Below are positions 22,651 through 33,860 of a DNA stretch of 64,000 nt, piece by piece (positions within the stretch are counted from its first letter, which is position 1; each line of letters begins with the position of its first letter). Under the pieces are notes generated by a model. The model saw only the letters and a program-made list of their open reading frames with translations, searched no databases and was not told the DNA's origin. A program made the position numbers and the translations under genes. The DNA lies in the NCBI GenBank assembly GCA_024734555.1, contig JANPWX010000172.1, positions 607,292-671,291 on the forward strand. Reading direction: 5' to 3'. Origin of the DNA: Trochalopteron elliotii. Lineage: Eukaryota > Chordata > Aves > Passeriformes > Leiothrichidae.

Positions 22651-25161
22651 TGCTCTGGTTCCTCTGAAAGAATTGCTTGGGAATTTTTTAAATAAAACCT
22701 TTGCCAGAATAGTGTAACTATTTTTGCCACACTGAATTGCAAATGATCAATTTATAAATGGAACTCTTTAAGCAGGCCTTCAAGTAAATTCTCAGTTTAT
22801 GCATACACTGTATAAAATGAGGACATATTTGAATGGAAAAAAAACAAAGAGACATCACTCCTGCTACTCCAGCTTGGAGACTCACCAATATTAATGCATG
22901 TCCTGGCAACCTAAGAGACCTATTGATTTGCAACCATTCATTCAAGTGCACTGAAAGCCATAATTAGATAAATAGCTTTGGTAAAACGAATCTGAAACTA
23001 ATTTGTTTTGTTTAATGAGATAAAACAAGAAATTAAATATCTGGTCAATGTTCCTCTTTGTATCCTTCAGCACAATAGTAAAAATATAAATAAAGAGATA
23101 TTAATTTGACTACCATTATTATTTTTTGAATTTATGTATTTTGTTGCAGCAATTGCTGTCAAAGGCAATTACAAAGACGCTATTTATGAATTTCTGTGCT
23201 CCAACAGGCTGAGCATTTTTATCAATCTCTTTTATACATTTGGAATAAAGAGAACAGGTCTTTTAATCATTTGCAGAAACTCTTTGAGCTGACAGAGTAT
23301 AACTTTAAGATGGTATGCATGGTATAAATCTGCAGCAGCAGAATTTCAAGTATCAAAATTCCAACTTTAACATGATTATGCCATTCTTTGTGAATGGAAA
23401 TTAAACCGTTTAAGTTTTCAAAGGTGTTTATAACAGTTAAACCTAACAGGATTATTAATTTTGGTTTCTTAAGTAATTTTTTCCCAACAAAATGCAAGGA
23501 AGGCTACATTAGAGTATTCCCACACATAAATCAGCACTACCACTGACAGATGTTACAGTTTATCCTGCCTAAGTCAAAACATACTTAAGCTTGGGATAGT
23601 TTGTGTCCTCCTCTGTCTCCTTTGGCAGCTAACTACTAGATTCTGCTTCTGTTCCTTTAGGGCTTGGATCTCCCATGGCCTTCCTTAACAAACACCACAC
23701 AACTCAGTCTGTCCTGCAACACAGATTCAGCATCAGACTCACTGCCCACACCCCCAGATTTATTTTTACTGCCAAGAGGCTTCAGGCACTGCAGAAAGGA
23801 CAAACCACAACAAAGCACTGGATTGTGCATGAGCTGGGATACAGAGCAGATCTAAGTGATACTTTTGTCTCATTCTTTCAGCCACCCAATAAACAGCAGC
23901 TTCACAACTTTCAAAGCTAACCATGTGTGTGCACTGTTTTTCCCCACTTCCTTCCATATTTTAAAAATCAATCAATGTGTCACTAAACTTCATTCACCTG
24001 TGGGATGAAATGGAGCATCTGCTCAGCAGTGTGCAGCAGCAGTCTATTGCAGCAAATGACTACCACATCCATCTGAAATTACAAAGTGTTTTAGGTCCAC
24101 TGGGTCTAGCTCTCTCTTGGCCAGAAAACCACAATTAAATGCTTATCATCTTAAAAAATGTATAAACAAACCCCAAACACCTGCGCTCTCTCCCTCCCCC
24201 AAGCCACATCATAAATTCTTGATGTTCACAAGTGGTCTGGACCTCAATTTTCTGTTGGGGTTTTTCTGTGGGATTTGAGGTTTGGGGTCCTTTTTATTTA
24301 GTTTCAGATTTTAACCCAAAATGCAGTACTTCCTCCTTCTCAATATTGACCTACAAACTGCACACCACCTACTTCATCATGAAGGGCATGGTTTGACGTA
24401 CATTTCTTCCACCAGTGGTATCATTTCAAGCAGCCACTGCTCCTTGCTTGGTGCCACTCATTCCACAGTCAGAGTACTGATACTGACACATGCACGACCT
24501 GCAGAGAGGCTGAGAAGGGGCAGCTGCAGGAGAAGCTACCACAATAAAACACACACACACAGAGATAAAACATACCCATAATTAAACAGCAGACTGCTGG
24601 AGAGGCTCTCAACTATTTCCTTCTTTATTGCTTTAATTCATCTAGCCCATGAATGTCTCAGTTTCATAAAGGCTTGAGTATGAGGTTCAGGAAGCAAGGA
24701 AAGACAAGCAGTTTCCTCAACAACAAAGAAAAAGAATTTGCATTCCTCACAATCAGTATTTCAAATAACAAAAACTAGAAATCATCTGGCATTTTAAGAT
24801 TTAATGGGTTAATTCAGTTCTAAAACTGAAGGCAGAAGACCCTTACTGATGCTATGAATACACATCTACTGCTATTTATAGAGACTGAAGGGCTTTTTTC
24901 TCCTTCAATCAGCAGAATACTTTCTTTTTGCACAATAAGAAAGTATATTGACTTTTAATCAGTTAGACCACTGTGTCTCTCTGCAGGAAGATATCTTTCA
25001 AAAAAGGAATTAATCAGACAAAATGGTATACCACAGGATTTAAATTATTAAATTAATAATTGACCCTAGCTTAATACAATGTCCGTAAGAAGATCATTTT
25101 ACAAGGTCAGACTAGCCCAAACCAAACAATAAGTTAATTGACATAAAAGACATAGTGACAA
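22651..25161. other. Intronic stretch with AT-rich block of conserved-element appearance
   Basis: 23090-23470 is complex AT-rich DNA with no repeat signature (for instance the 'gcaattgctgtcaaaggcaattac' neighbourhood). The rest holds nothing I recognise. Confidence 0.4.
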
Positions 25162-25332
25162 TTATGAATAGCTACTGCATTTTATACCTAGAATTTGCAA
25201 ATACTCACATCCTGCTTCCATGGCTTTTAATTTTAAAGCCCAAATGACTTCTTTTTTATCCTTAAACTCACGCCAAATACACAGGTGTAACGAAAAATGT
25301 TTAAATAAAAAGATGTCATGGATAAAGTTCAT
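25162..25332 (-). other. Short ATG ORF, 56 codons, with an exon-like segment at 25209-25260
   Basis: A small ORF starts with ATG at 25332 and stops at 25162. Its middle part reads FKDKKEVIWALKLKAMEAG and is charged and helix-like, unlike typical intronic translations. A strong donor, GGAT|GTGAGT, lies at 25208. Possible acceptors are TTTAAG (exon start 25260) or GTGAG (25266). A 25209-25260 exon would be 52 bases, beginning in phase 0 and ending in phase 1, which fits the start phase of the 9384-9439 candidate. I do not recognise the peptide. It could be an exon of the surrounding gene, a small ORF, or chance in an AT-rich conserved-looking segment. Confidence 0.2.
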
Positions 25333-27799
25333 ACCCCAGATACTAAATGCAAACTAAAATATCCTGCTGAAATGGATCCACCATTCACTTGAACCCTACA
25401 GGATCTGCAGAATCAGCCTGATTTGGGGGAAAAGGGTGTTTAGGAGTTTGTGCACAGGAGTAGAGCAGTGGGTGGCCCAGCTAAGACAGCCCTCAAAGAC
25501 TACAGAATAACAGGGCACTGTCACCCTGCCCAGAGGTACAAGGTGTCGCATTTGATTTCCAGCCCTACAGCACCCTACTGAGCCCAAACCAACCTTAAAG
25601 CTCTTTTTCTAAGCATTAATATGAACCTTTACCAGGAGATGGCACATATCCCAAGGAGGTGGCACCCCAAGAGGCACAGAAATGCCGCCAAGCCCATCAG
25701 AGGGCTCAAGTGCTTCAGCAGAGCCAGACCAAAAGCTTGCAACCAGAACCATCACCTTCATACACTGGCTGCTACATCCAGCACCTGCCTGGGCTGAGCA
25801 GAAACCATGGGTAGGAAGGAGCACTTCACCTGGTACTAAATAACCAAATTACACAGTATAAATATAAAGTTACATAGCATAAGTCACATAGTGTAAATAT
25901 AAAGAACAAGGACCTTCCTTTCCTACACGTGAAATATTACTTTAATTGTTATATAATTAACATATATATGTTTTATTACAACGGTTTCTGTGAGTTGGGT
26001 TGAAAAGTCAGCATATTCTGCTTTCCTTTTTTTTTTTTCTTTTCCCATTTTGAAAAGCTATCACTGTCTATTTTCAGCATTTTCATCAGCATAAAAATGC
26101 ACAGCTTGTTTTGCAATTTTCTCACGGCGCAAATGGAATTCAAATCACTGGGGACATACAAGTAACAACAGCTGAATACAAATCTTAACAGAGTTTGTCA
26201 TAATTGTACAGTATGGTGTTCTTCATTCATCCTGGCAGCTGGGAAATCTAGTGTGAATTAACCAATAATACAGGTTTGTAACCAAGCAAATTAAAGTATA
26301 CAATTCCACTAAGTGAATTTTGTTTATTTTCCTGTAAGTATGTAACTAAGGGGACAATCAGCTCATATTTAAATCAAGAATTTCAACAGGATGTAACACT
26401 AGCAGAAGTTTTGCAAATAAACTAATTTTACTTCCAGTGGAGTTGATCTTATTGCCTACATAGACTTCCCTGATAGGTTTCCAAGCCATACACAGCAGTA
26501 CCACATATGAGGACCTGCAAGCTACATCCCTTAACAAGGGGAGCAAAACAAAAAGTGAAACCAGTGAGATCCTTGTCCAACTGGACAAAAAACATGCAAG
26601 GCTGATCAAACTTGCTTCTGCAGTCCTTAACTGAAGGCTTTATTTCCAACACAAGACAACAGGCACTTAAAGACTGAGCACAGACAAAATGAGCTCAAGG
26701 TATTTTCAGCTGGAGCTCAATTTGCAGCATGGCAAAAGGGGTTACAGTCAAGTCTGGTTTATGGTAGGCAGGTCAAAGAGAGGCTCCAGGATGTGCTCTG
26801 GACCAAAGCAGAGAAAGGAAACAGAACCTCTCACATAGTTTAAAGCAAGCTGCTGCAATTTTGATGTGTCAAGAAATCTGTGTCAATTTTATGCAGCTTC
26901 CATGAACATAAGACACATGATGGCACCTATTCCCCATGTGTTGGCAGCAGCACCAGCTAGTGATGCATCTGGACTCTCCCAGGGATGCTAGAAAGCAGCT
27001 GACATGTCAGTCCAGGAACTGCCAGCCTCATTCCCAGCACCAGTGTAAGACCACAGGCAGTGGGCATCATCCTGTCAATCAGGCTAATCCCGAACCTCAG
27101 GGAGAAAAACAGCTTTGCACTCTGAAAAACTTACGAGGTTACTTCCTAGGGCAGAAGTGTGGGTTTACTTTCCACTTCATTCAACTGTAGTTAATCAAAT
27201 CCAGGCATAATTTCTCAGATGCCATAACACATGGGCTAATTAAGAAGTATTCTCAATTTAGTAATTCACTGAAGACTGACTATGAAACAAATTATTATGC
27301 AAATAAACACATGAGATACTGAAATTCCCCACCAACTGCCATGGTCACTGTTGTTAAAGCTATTTTATCCCTTGCTCAATATTTCATGTGTCACTAATCA
27401 CAAAGCTGACAAGTTTAAGGATACTATGCGTGATATGTGAAAGATAATTATCTTAATTGAATACATTTAGCAGGAATATATAATAGTCCTGATTACAATA
27501 GGAAAAATTCAAGACTACTTACCACAACTATTTTTAGTCACGTAATAGCTGTGAAAGTGATGGGGGTATTAAGTTACTGAGTAGAACGTCTGTGGCAGAC
27601 TTGAAAGAAAAATGTCACCAATATCAATCAGTCAACTTCGATAATACTTCTGACAATAAAACTTCCAACGCACTGAGTCAATCCAGCACTTTTGTGTGCT
27701 GGTTTCAGTCAGTACAGCATCTACATAAAACATCACTGCATCTTTTTAATGCAGAAGAAATGCCAAAATTAAAGTCTCTGTAGTATAAACATAGGTACC
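25333..27799. other. Intronic stretch, nothing recognised
   Basis: A poly(T) run is present at 26028-26043. 27290-27560 is AT-rich complex sequence. No exon or repeat family is supported. Confidence 0.45.
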
Positions 27800-28320
27800 A
27801 GAGAAATTATTATGATTTTTTTCTTCTTTTCTCATTAGCAACATTGGTAAAAAGAGCATAAAGACGCTAATGAAATGTGTTGATGGCACAAAACTGGAGG
27901 TATTGTCAAAACCCATGTAAACAGAATGGTTTACTGGAAGATTAGGAGTCTTCAAGAAGTGTAATGTTAGGAAAAGAGTGTAATTCAGCAGCATGAAATA
28001 CAAGGTCACTCAGGCACCATGAAGATGAGAAGCTGCCAACAAGAATACGAACTGCAATAAATGTCAGTCATTTGCGAGAGGATTATCTGGGTACGAAGCA
28101 GATCTATATGCTCAGCTAAATCAAAACCTAAATATCAACCACCACCACAATGTAGCCATGGAAGGAAGGACTGTAAATTCTGAGTGTTTCCAGCAGCCAA
28201 TTTCTAATGCCCTGGCAAAACCTCATCAAAAACACTATAGTCTCCCCAGCTGCCAAATGAATTGATTAGAGAATAGCTACTTGAATGACATAAGCAACTG
28301 AAAGCTTCTAATAGGAAATG
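27800..28320 (+). mobile_element. Possible very old CR1-like LINE relic
   Basis: Fragments such as 'MKCVDGTKLEVL' (near 27870-27905) and 'MKYKVTQAP' (near 27996-28020), in that order on the plus strand, recall the 'DDTKLGG...MKFNKAKCKVLHLG' part of CR1-type ORF2. Identity is low and no 3' end is seen. Confidence 0.3.
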
Positions 28321-28439
28321 AAGAAAAGTTTAGCAAAATGTAGGTTGAGAGGATCTGATACTTCATTTAATTAAAACAGATTGCATATAGTTTGATTTTT
28401 TTCCTCTGCCAAAGAGTTGTCTCCAACAGCATGACAACT

Positions 28440-28640
28440 GCTAGTGCCAGAATACAAGATAGATATCCCTAATGCACTCCAACCCTCCAGCTATTTTCAG
28501 CTTGGGAACCTTCTGTGCCTAATGAGGATTATGTACCCTCAATACATTTCTCTTGCATGAACTTCTCCAGACTCACCCTGAACTGAGTCTGTAGACTTTT
28601 AGCAGCTGTACCGCAGCTTCTGTAGTTTATTTTCAACCTG
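28440..28640 (-). mobile_element. Possible old CR1/L3 relic, minus orientation
   Basis: The stretch 'cttctccagactcaccctgaac' to 'gtagacttttagcagctgtaccgcagcttctgtagttta' resembles, in reverse orientation, the CR1/L3 segment that codes for the '...NSLP' region ('cttttggcatccacaatatcctgtggcaatgagttccacaattta'). Only this core is recognisable. Confidence 0.32.
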
Positions 28641-31170
28641 TAACCCTACAGTCAGTTTACATCCTGACAAACATACAGCAAAGTAGCTGCTCAAAACAAA
28701 GGTGAAGACAGTCTGAGAACATCTGCCTGGCCAAAGACCTCTAGGAACCTCACAGAAGTAACTACAAGGTCTCAGAAAAGAAAATAGTCATGGTATCTCT
28801 TCAACTTTGATCAAGCCAAAAGGTACATCCCACAATGAAGGTTTCTACAGACCAGCAGGATCTTTCGCAATATCAAATTAATGGGGTTTGACATCATGAC
28901 ATCCAAAATGTTTTCCAGATCCATTACTGTGACAAAGAGCAACACTGATGCTCGTGTATAACAGTATTTATGTGTGTAAATATGAACCTAGAAAACAGAA
29001 GAGGTGATTAAAAAGGTGTGTGCCTGTGTGTGTGCAAGACAATTCCTCCTCCTTCTGAGCACTTCCTTGCTTTCTCAGGAGCAGTATTAGCTCCATAAAG
29101 AATGAAACTGAGTGTGGTGAAAAGGAGTTTTGGCATGATGGAATGGCCTGCAGGACCTCACTGGTGGTGCTTCCAGAGGCATGGAACGGTATTTCATCAC
29201 TAGTCACAAGAGAAAAGGGAAGAGAAGAAGATATCTTGAACAGGCAGCAGGAAGAGTAGCAAAGACAGTTCATGAGCAAAGCACTCATGCCTACTACACA
29301 TACACTCAACACATAACTCTAGGAAGCAAACTGGGAAACAGAAGGGTCTTTCCAGAGATTTTGAGAAAGGACATGGCAGAGGGGAACAGTTCCACAGGGC
29401 ACAATGATCCACTACAACAGATCCCTCCTCTGCCTCTGCACAAGCTCTGACACACACTCAGCTACAACAGCAAAAGGTTGAGTCATTTTCTGCTATTTTA
29501 TCCAGCAGAGGATGATGAGTAAAACCTACACCTCGCAGCTCACTGCACAAATGCAATCTAATCATCCATACCATCTTGGATAACTGTGCTACACCTGCCC
29601 TAAGAATGAATTTAAGAAAAAACACCATCAAGGACAAGTTCAATGTACAGTTCGAAGTTCAAGAGCTTTAAAAGAAATATTGGGCTCCCCTAGACAAGGA
29701 ACTGGATGTTTGTTTTATCTAAATGACTGAAGCAGCGGAGTGTATTCGTGTTTACTGTTCACAGCACAGAAACATCCAAGCAGGATGGTTACTGCAGCTT
29801 TTTCTACAAGGTGCTTTTCCATCTCCAAGTTCTTTACACATATTAGTACTGGACACATCCCAACACAGAAAGCAAAAAAAAACTATTTGCTCTCCAGTTT
29901 TGGGGGTCGCTGAACTGAGAAGAAATCTAATTTTGTTACACTGTATTTTCAATTATCCCCATCTCTGGCCACAATTTTCAGATAGTCTAGTGTGAAGGGC
30001 CAAGGACTGAGATGTCCAAACAGATTGAAAAAATTTACTTCACTCCATACTGATTTTCAAAATGTAATCAATTCTTTTAATGTATATTACCCTCTACTGC
30101 ACAATGCTTTCCTTCCCCCTGAAGCCCAGGAAGTATTTGAACAGCATGAAGTGAAGTACATCCTTAAAACAATTATAATACCCTTAACACTTCCATTATA
30201 TTTTATTATCCATAGTCCCCAGGCATGCACATATGTAGATTATCTGTTCTTTATAGATGTGGAAGTGAACTGCACTGCAGGCAGTCCCTGAGCAAGTCAG
30301 CATCAGAAGCAGAACCCCTGCTCGGGGGTCATAATATTTTTCTAGGAAATTAAACAAGCCAGGATTTCAGCTGGTCAGCATTTACATGAAAATAGCTCAC
30401 CTAAGTGAGCAACACTCCTGAAACCAGCTGGACAAATAAGACTCTCAGCTTGGTGTTTGGACAAGCAAAAAGGCACAAAGAAAAAGTCACCGGAGAGGAA
30501 GAACAGACTACGTTTTTTTCGTAAGCAAACAAAAGCCTCTGAAAATTAACTTTGGATTAACTTGAAATATTTTGTTGAGGTGGAAAAAAAAAGGAATCTT
30601 TGTTTCATGTGTTTGTGTTATTCCTTTCTCCAACCTTATTTTAAGACTTAAAATTTAAGGGTCATGTTTAAAAGGAAAAGTATAAAAAATGCTGCATTTT
30701 ATTGTTCTAACAAATCCCTTTCCTCTCCCAAATACTGTCATTTTCCTGGTTTAAGTTCTTCTTCATATTAAATAGAAGTATGTGAAAAGTGTCATGCCAC
30801 TAAAAGTCCATTTTAGGGGGAAAGGCACATGCACAGAGCAGACAGAAACCAACAACAAAACCAACTAACAAAAACAAACTGCTCCCTGGATGATCACACA
30901 CATAGGGAGACACTCCATGCACTTCAGGTGCCCGCTTTGTCTCCAAAGGCAACAAGTGAATTAACAACCCTGCTGGACTCTTTGTATGACCTGCTCCTTG
31001 GAACACCCCACTAGGCACTCATGCTGCTGAGTAATTCCATCTGCAGGATAGTCCCTGCAAACCCAGAGCTGGCAGAGCACAGCATTCCCATTCTCCAGAT
31101 GGGACACAGACACTGGTCTGAAGGTCCTGCTATCCAGCATCTGCACACAGCATCTCCCACTGCTCCAAGG
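28641..31170. other. Intronic stretch, nothing recognised
   Basis: Many short chance frames on both strands. No splice-bounded exon or repeat family could be supported. Confidence 0.45.
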
Positions 31171-31385
31171 TCATAGAATCATAGAATGGATTGGTTTGGA
31201 AGAGACCTTAAAGACAATCTAGTTCCAACCCACTTGCTATGGGCAGGGACACCTTCTGCTAGACCAGGTTGCTCAAAGCCCTATCCAACCTGCCCTTGAA
31301 CGTTCCCAGGGATGGGGCATCCACAGCTTTTCTGGCAATCTCTTGCAGTGCCTCACACCCTCACAGTAAAGATTTTCTTCCTAGC
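31171..31385 (-). mobile_element. CR1 LINE 3' end, minus orientation
   Basis: Very well preserved CR1 3' end, read in reverse. It starts with the tandem 'tcatagaatcatagaatgg' 3' tail, then 'ttggtttggaagagacctta', 'gttccaacccacttgc', 'atgggcagggacacctt', 'tagaccaggttgctcaaagcc' and 'ccctcacagtaaagattttc'. It lies about 1.5 kb downstream of the CpG island on the RAPGEF5 strand. It is a 5'-truncated insertion, the usual fate of CR1 copies. Confidence 0.95.
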
Positions 31386-32879
31386 AGAAGGTCCAGTGGG
31401 TTGACTCCAGGCTGCCTTACAGACTCACCATCCTCCCTCCAGTCTTCCTATCAAGACAGATGGTTCAAGAAAAACTTCACAAGATGACCCACAGGGTCCC
31501 GGGAGGTGAAGCCATAGGTGACACCACCAGTAAATCTGTCACACTGTGTTTTCTGGTCCTTAACACAGAACATCAGCAAAGGCAGCCAGACGCTTAGCTG
31601 GAACGCTGTGAAACAAGAGAGGACCAAGGGTTCATCAAGCTCAAGTGAGGAGCTGCGTGACCCAGAAACTACTCAGGCTTCTTGCAGGGGTGTTAACTCA
31701 CCCACAGCAAATATTTACATAGTAACTGTTATACCGATCACTTGTCAAATGCTTCCAGTAGTGATGAGGAATAACCAGGAGAGTAAACCTGAGGCTGCTC
31801 TGCATGGTGTCTCCCTGAAGTGTCATGAATTTGTTTTGTTAAAAGTGTTTCAGACCTGCCTGCGAATTTAAGCTGTTACCAGCAGCAGTTCTGCTTCTCT
31901 CCTCCCCACTGCGCACATACTCCATTTCTTTGGTAGTATGCTTTTAACGAGGAACAAACCACACTCAATTCAGAAAAGGACTTTCTTCATTGGAAGAAAG
32001 ATATCCGTAGCAAACATCCTCCCAGGGCAAAGCAAGACTTAGCTATTTAACTGAATCACCTCAGCTCTGTGTTCATATGGACAACTTGAATTGTAATCAG
32101 GTGGATTACTAATTCACCAGAACAATAAAAATGATTAGACATCCCCACACAGGTTTGTCTTTATTTTGTGTGTTGAATGTGCTGGAGAAAAGAAATTAAT
32201 CTACAACTGGAATCTGAATCCATATTACTCAAAAATAGCTATTCTACCATGAATTTATGTCCTACCTTAATCCTAATTATCTTCCTTGCCTATATATCCT
32301 CTTATAACAATGCATTCACCCAGGAAGTTTGTTTTGAAATTCACAACCTGGTATATTTCACAACAACTTCCCCATGCAGAGAATTCATTTATTTACATGG
32401 GCAAAGTACTGCAAAGTTGATGAGGGTACAAACACACACCATGCTGACTTCCCCCAACTCTCTGCAGGTGTTTATCAGCGCACTGAAACAAAACAGCAGC
32501 TTGCCTGATTTCCCCATGCAGAAAACCCACGTGGATCAACCTGCCTCTTCAACTGCTCAGGAGGTGGGTTACAATCCAGTGTTGGCCTGCAAGTAAGGTC
32601 TGACCAGACTGACTGCCACTGCTCTGACAGCAATGCCACCCTCATATATGTCTCCAGTCACAACTGGGAGAGTTCAGAGCCGTGAGCAGCTGCTCACCAC
32701 TGCAGTTCCCAGCCACGGCAGTGTCACGCTGTACTTCACCTGAGCACTGACTGCCCTGCGAAGACACACGACCAGCCTTTTGAAAAACGGGTGAAATTGA
32801 GAGAAATTTAGCTGGGGATCTCGGTGATGCCCACCTGACCCCACAGCCTCACTGTCAGGAGACACACGAAGCTGAGGGC
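31386..32879. other. Stretch between CR1 and CpG island, nothing recognised
   Basis: A 139-codon plus-strand open frame (32177-32596) has no protein-like features and no homology that I recognise. GC content rises towards the island. Confidence 0.45.
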
Positions 32880-33860
32880 CAGGTGTGTGCGTCCCAGATT
32901 CGCCCCATCCCAGCTCCACAGGCTCCAGGGCACGCTGGAGTTGGCTGCTGGAACACGCGTGTGCACCGGTGTCGGAGCACAGGCGCGCCGTACCTCCTGT
33001 CCGCGGAGAGCAGGCAGCAGCCCGCACGAGGGGAAAAGGACAGAGGGGAAGAGCCACTCGAGGAGCCCGGAGATGGGACAGGGACCCTTTCTCACCCTAG
33101 TATCCCATGTTGTACCAGAGCTGGCAGCGGTGGCCGGAGCCCGGGGCCCCCNNNNNNNNNNNNNNNNNNNNNNNNNNNNNNNNNNNNNNNNNNNNNNNNN
33201 NNNNNNNNNNNNNNNNNNNNNNNNNNNNNNNNNNNNNNNNNNNNNNNNNNNNNNNNNNNNNNNNNNNNNNNNNNNNNNNNNNNNNNNNNNNNNNNNNNNN
33301 NNNNNNNNNNNNNNNNNNNNNNNNNNNNNNNNNNNNNNNNNNNNNNNNNNNNNNNNNNNNNNNNNNNNNNNNNNNNNNNNNNNNNNNNNNNNNNNNNNNN
33401 NNNNNNNNNNNNNNNNNNNNNNNNNNNNNNNNNNNNNNNNNNNNNNNNNNNNNNNNNNNNNNNNNNNNNNNNNNNNNNNNNNNNNNNNNNNNNNNNNNNN
33501 NNNNNNNNNNNNNNNNNNNNNNNNNNNNNNNNNNNNNNNNNNNNNNNNNCGGGCGGCGCAGAAAGCCCCGCCGGCCCTGCACCGCTCCCGCCCCGCGCCG
33601 CGGCTCCGGCGGTGATAAAGTGCAGGTAATGAGGAGGGTGGAGGAGGCGCGGGCGGGAAAAGGCAGAAAGTCCTGTTAACTCCTTTGCGCTCAGGAACCG
33701 CCACCCGGGCTGCCCTCACCGGCCCTGGCACCCCGCACAGACCCGCACCCACGGCGAGAACACGTGGGAGAGTGGCCAGCGCGCTCAGAGACGGCGGGTC
33801 CGAGCCCAGGCGAGAAGGGGTTCGGGCTCCTCCAGGGGCTGAGTGGCTTTGGCTTCCTTC
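32880..33860 (-). promoter_or_regulatory. RAPGEF5: CpG island, likely RAPGEF5 promoter and first exon
   Basis: This is the only CpG-dense, GC-rich block in the window. It flanks a gap at 33152-33549. On the left side there is dense CpG (a GGCGCGCC-like core near 32982 and CCGCGG near 33000). On the right side there is a GC-box/E2F-like GGGCGGGAAA at 33651-33660 and an E-box CACGTG at 33761-33766. No TATA box is evident. It lies upstream of all RAPGEF5 exons on the minus strand, as a CpG-island promoter should. On the minus strand, an open frame leaving the gap (APATAASSGTTWDTR) ends at a good donor, AGG|GTGAGA (exon end 33096, phase 0). That could be the end of exon 1. The island could instead serve an unrelated or divergent transcript; on the plus strand a CAG|GTAATG donor lies at 33626. 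Confidence 0.6.
33152..33549. other. Assembly gap (398 Ns) inside the CpG island
   Basis: A run of 398 undetermined bases sits between CCGGGGCCCCC on the left and CGGGCGGCGC on the right. Extreme GC content on both sides explains the sequencing failure. Any open frames that span it are artefacts of translating N as X. Confidence 0.98.

Noticed and set aside
32808..33752. Long open frames (up to 314 codons) across the gap on both strands
   Set aside because: Their length comes from translating 398 Ns as X. The flanking residues are GC-rich and not protein-like.
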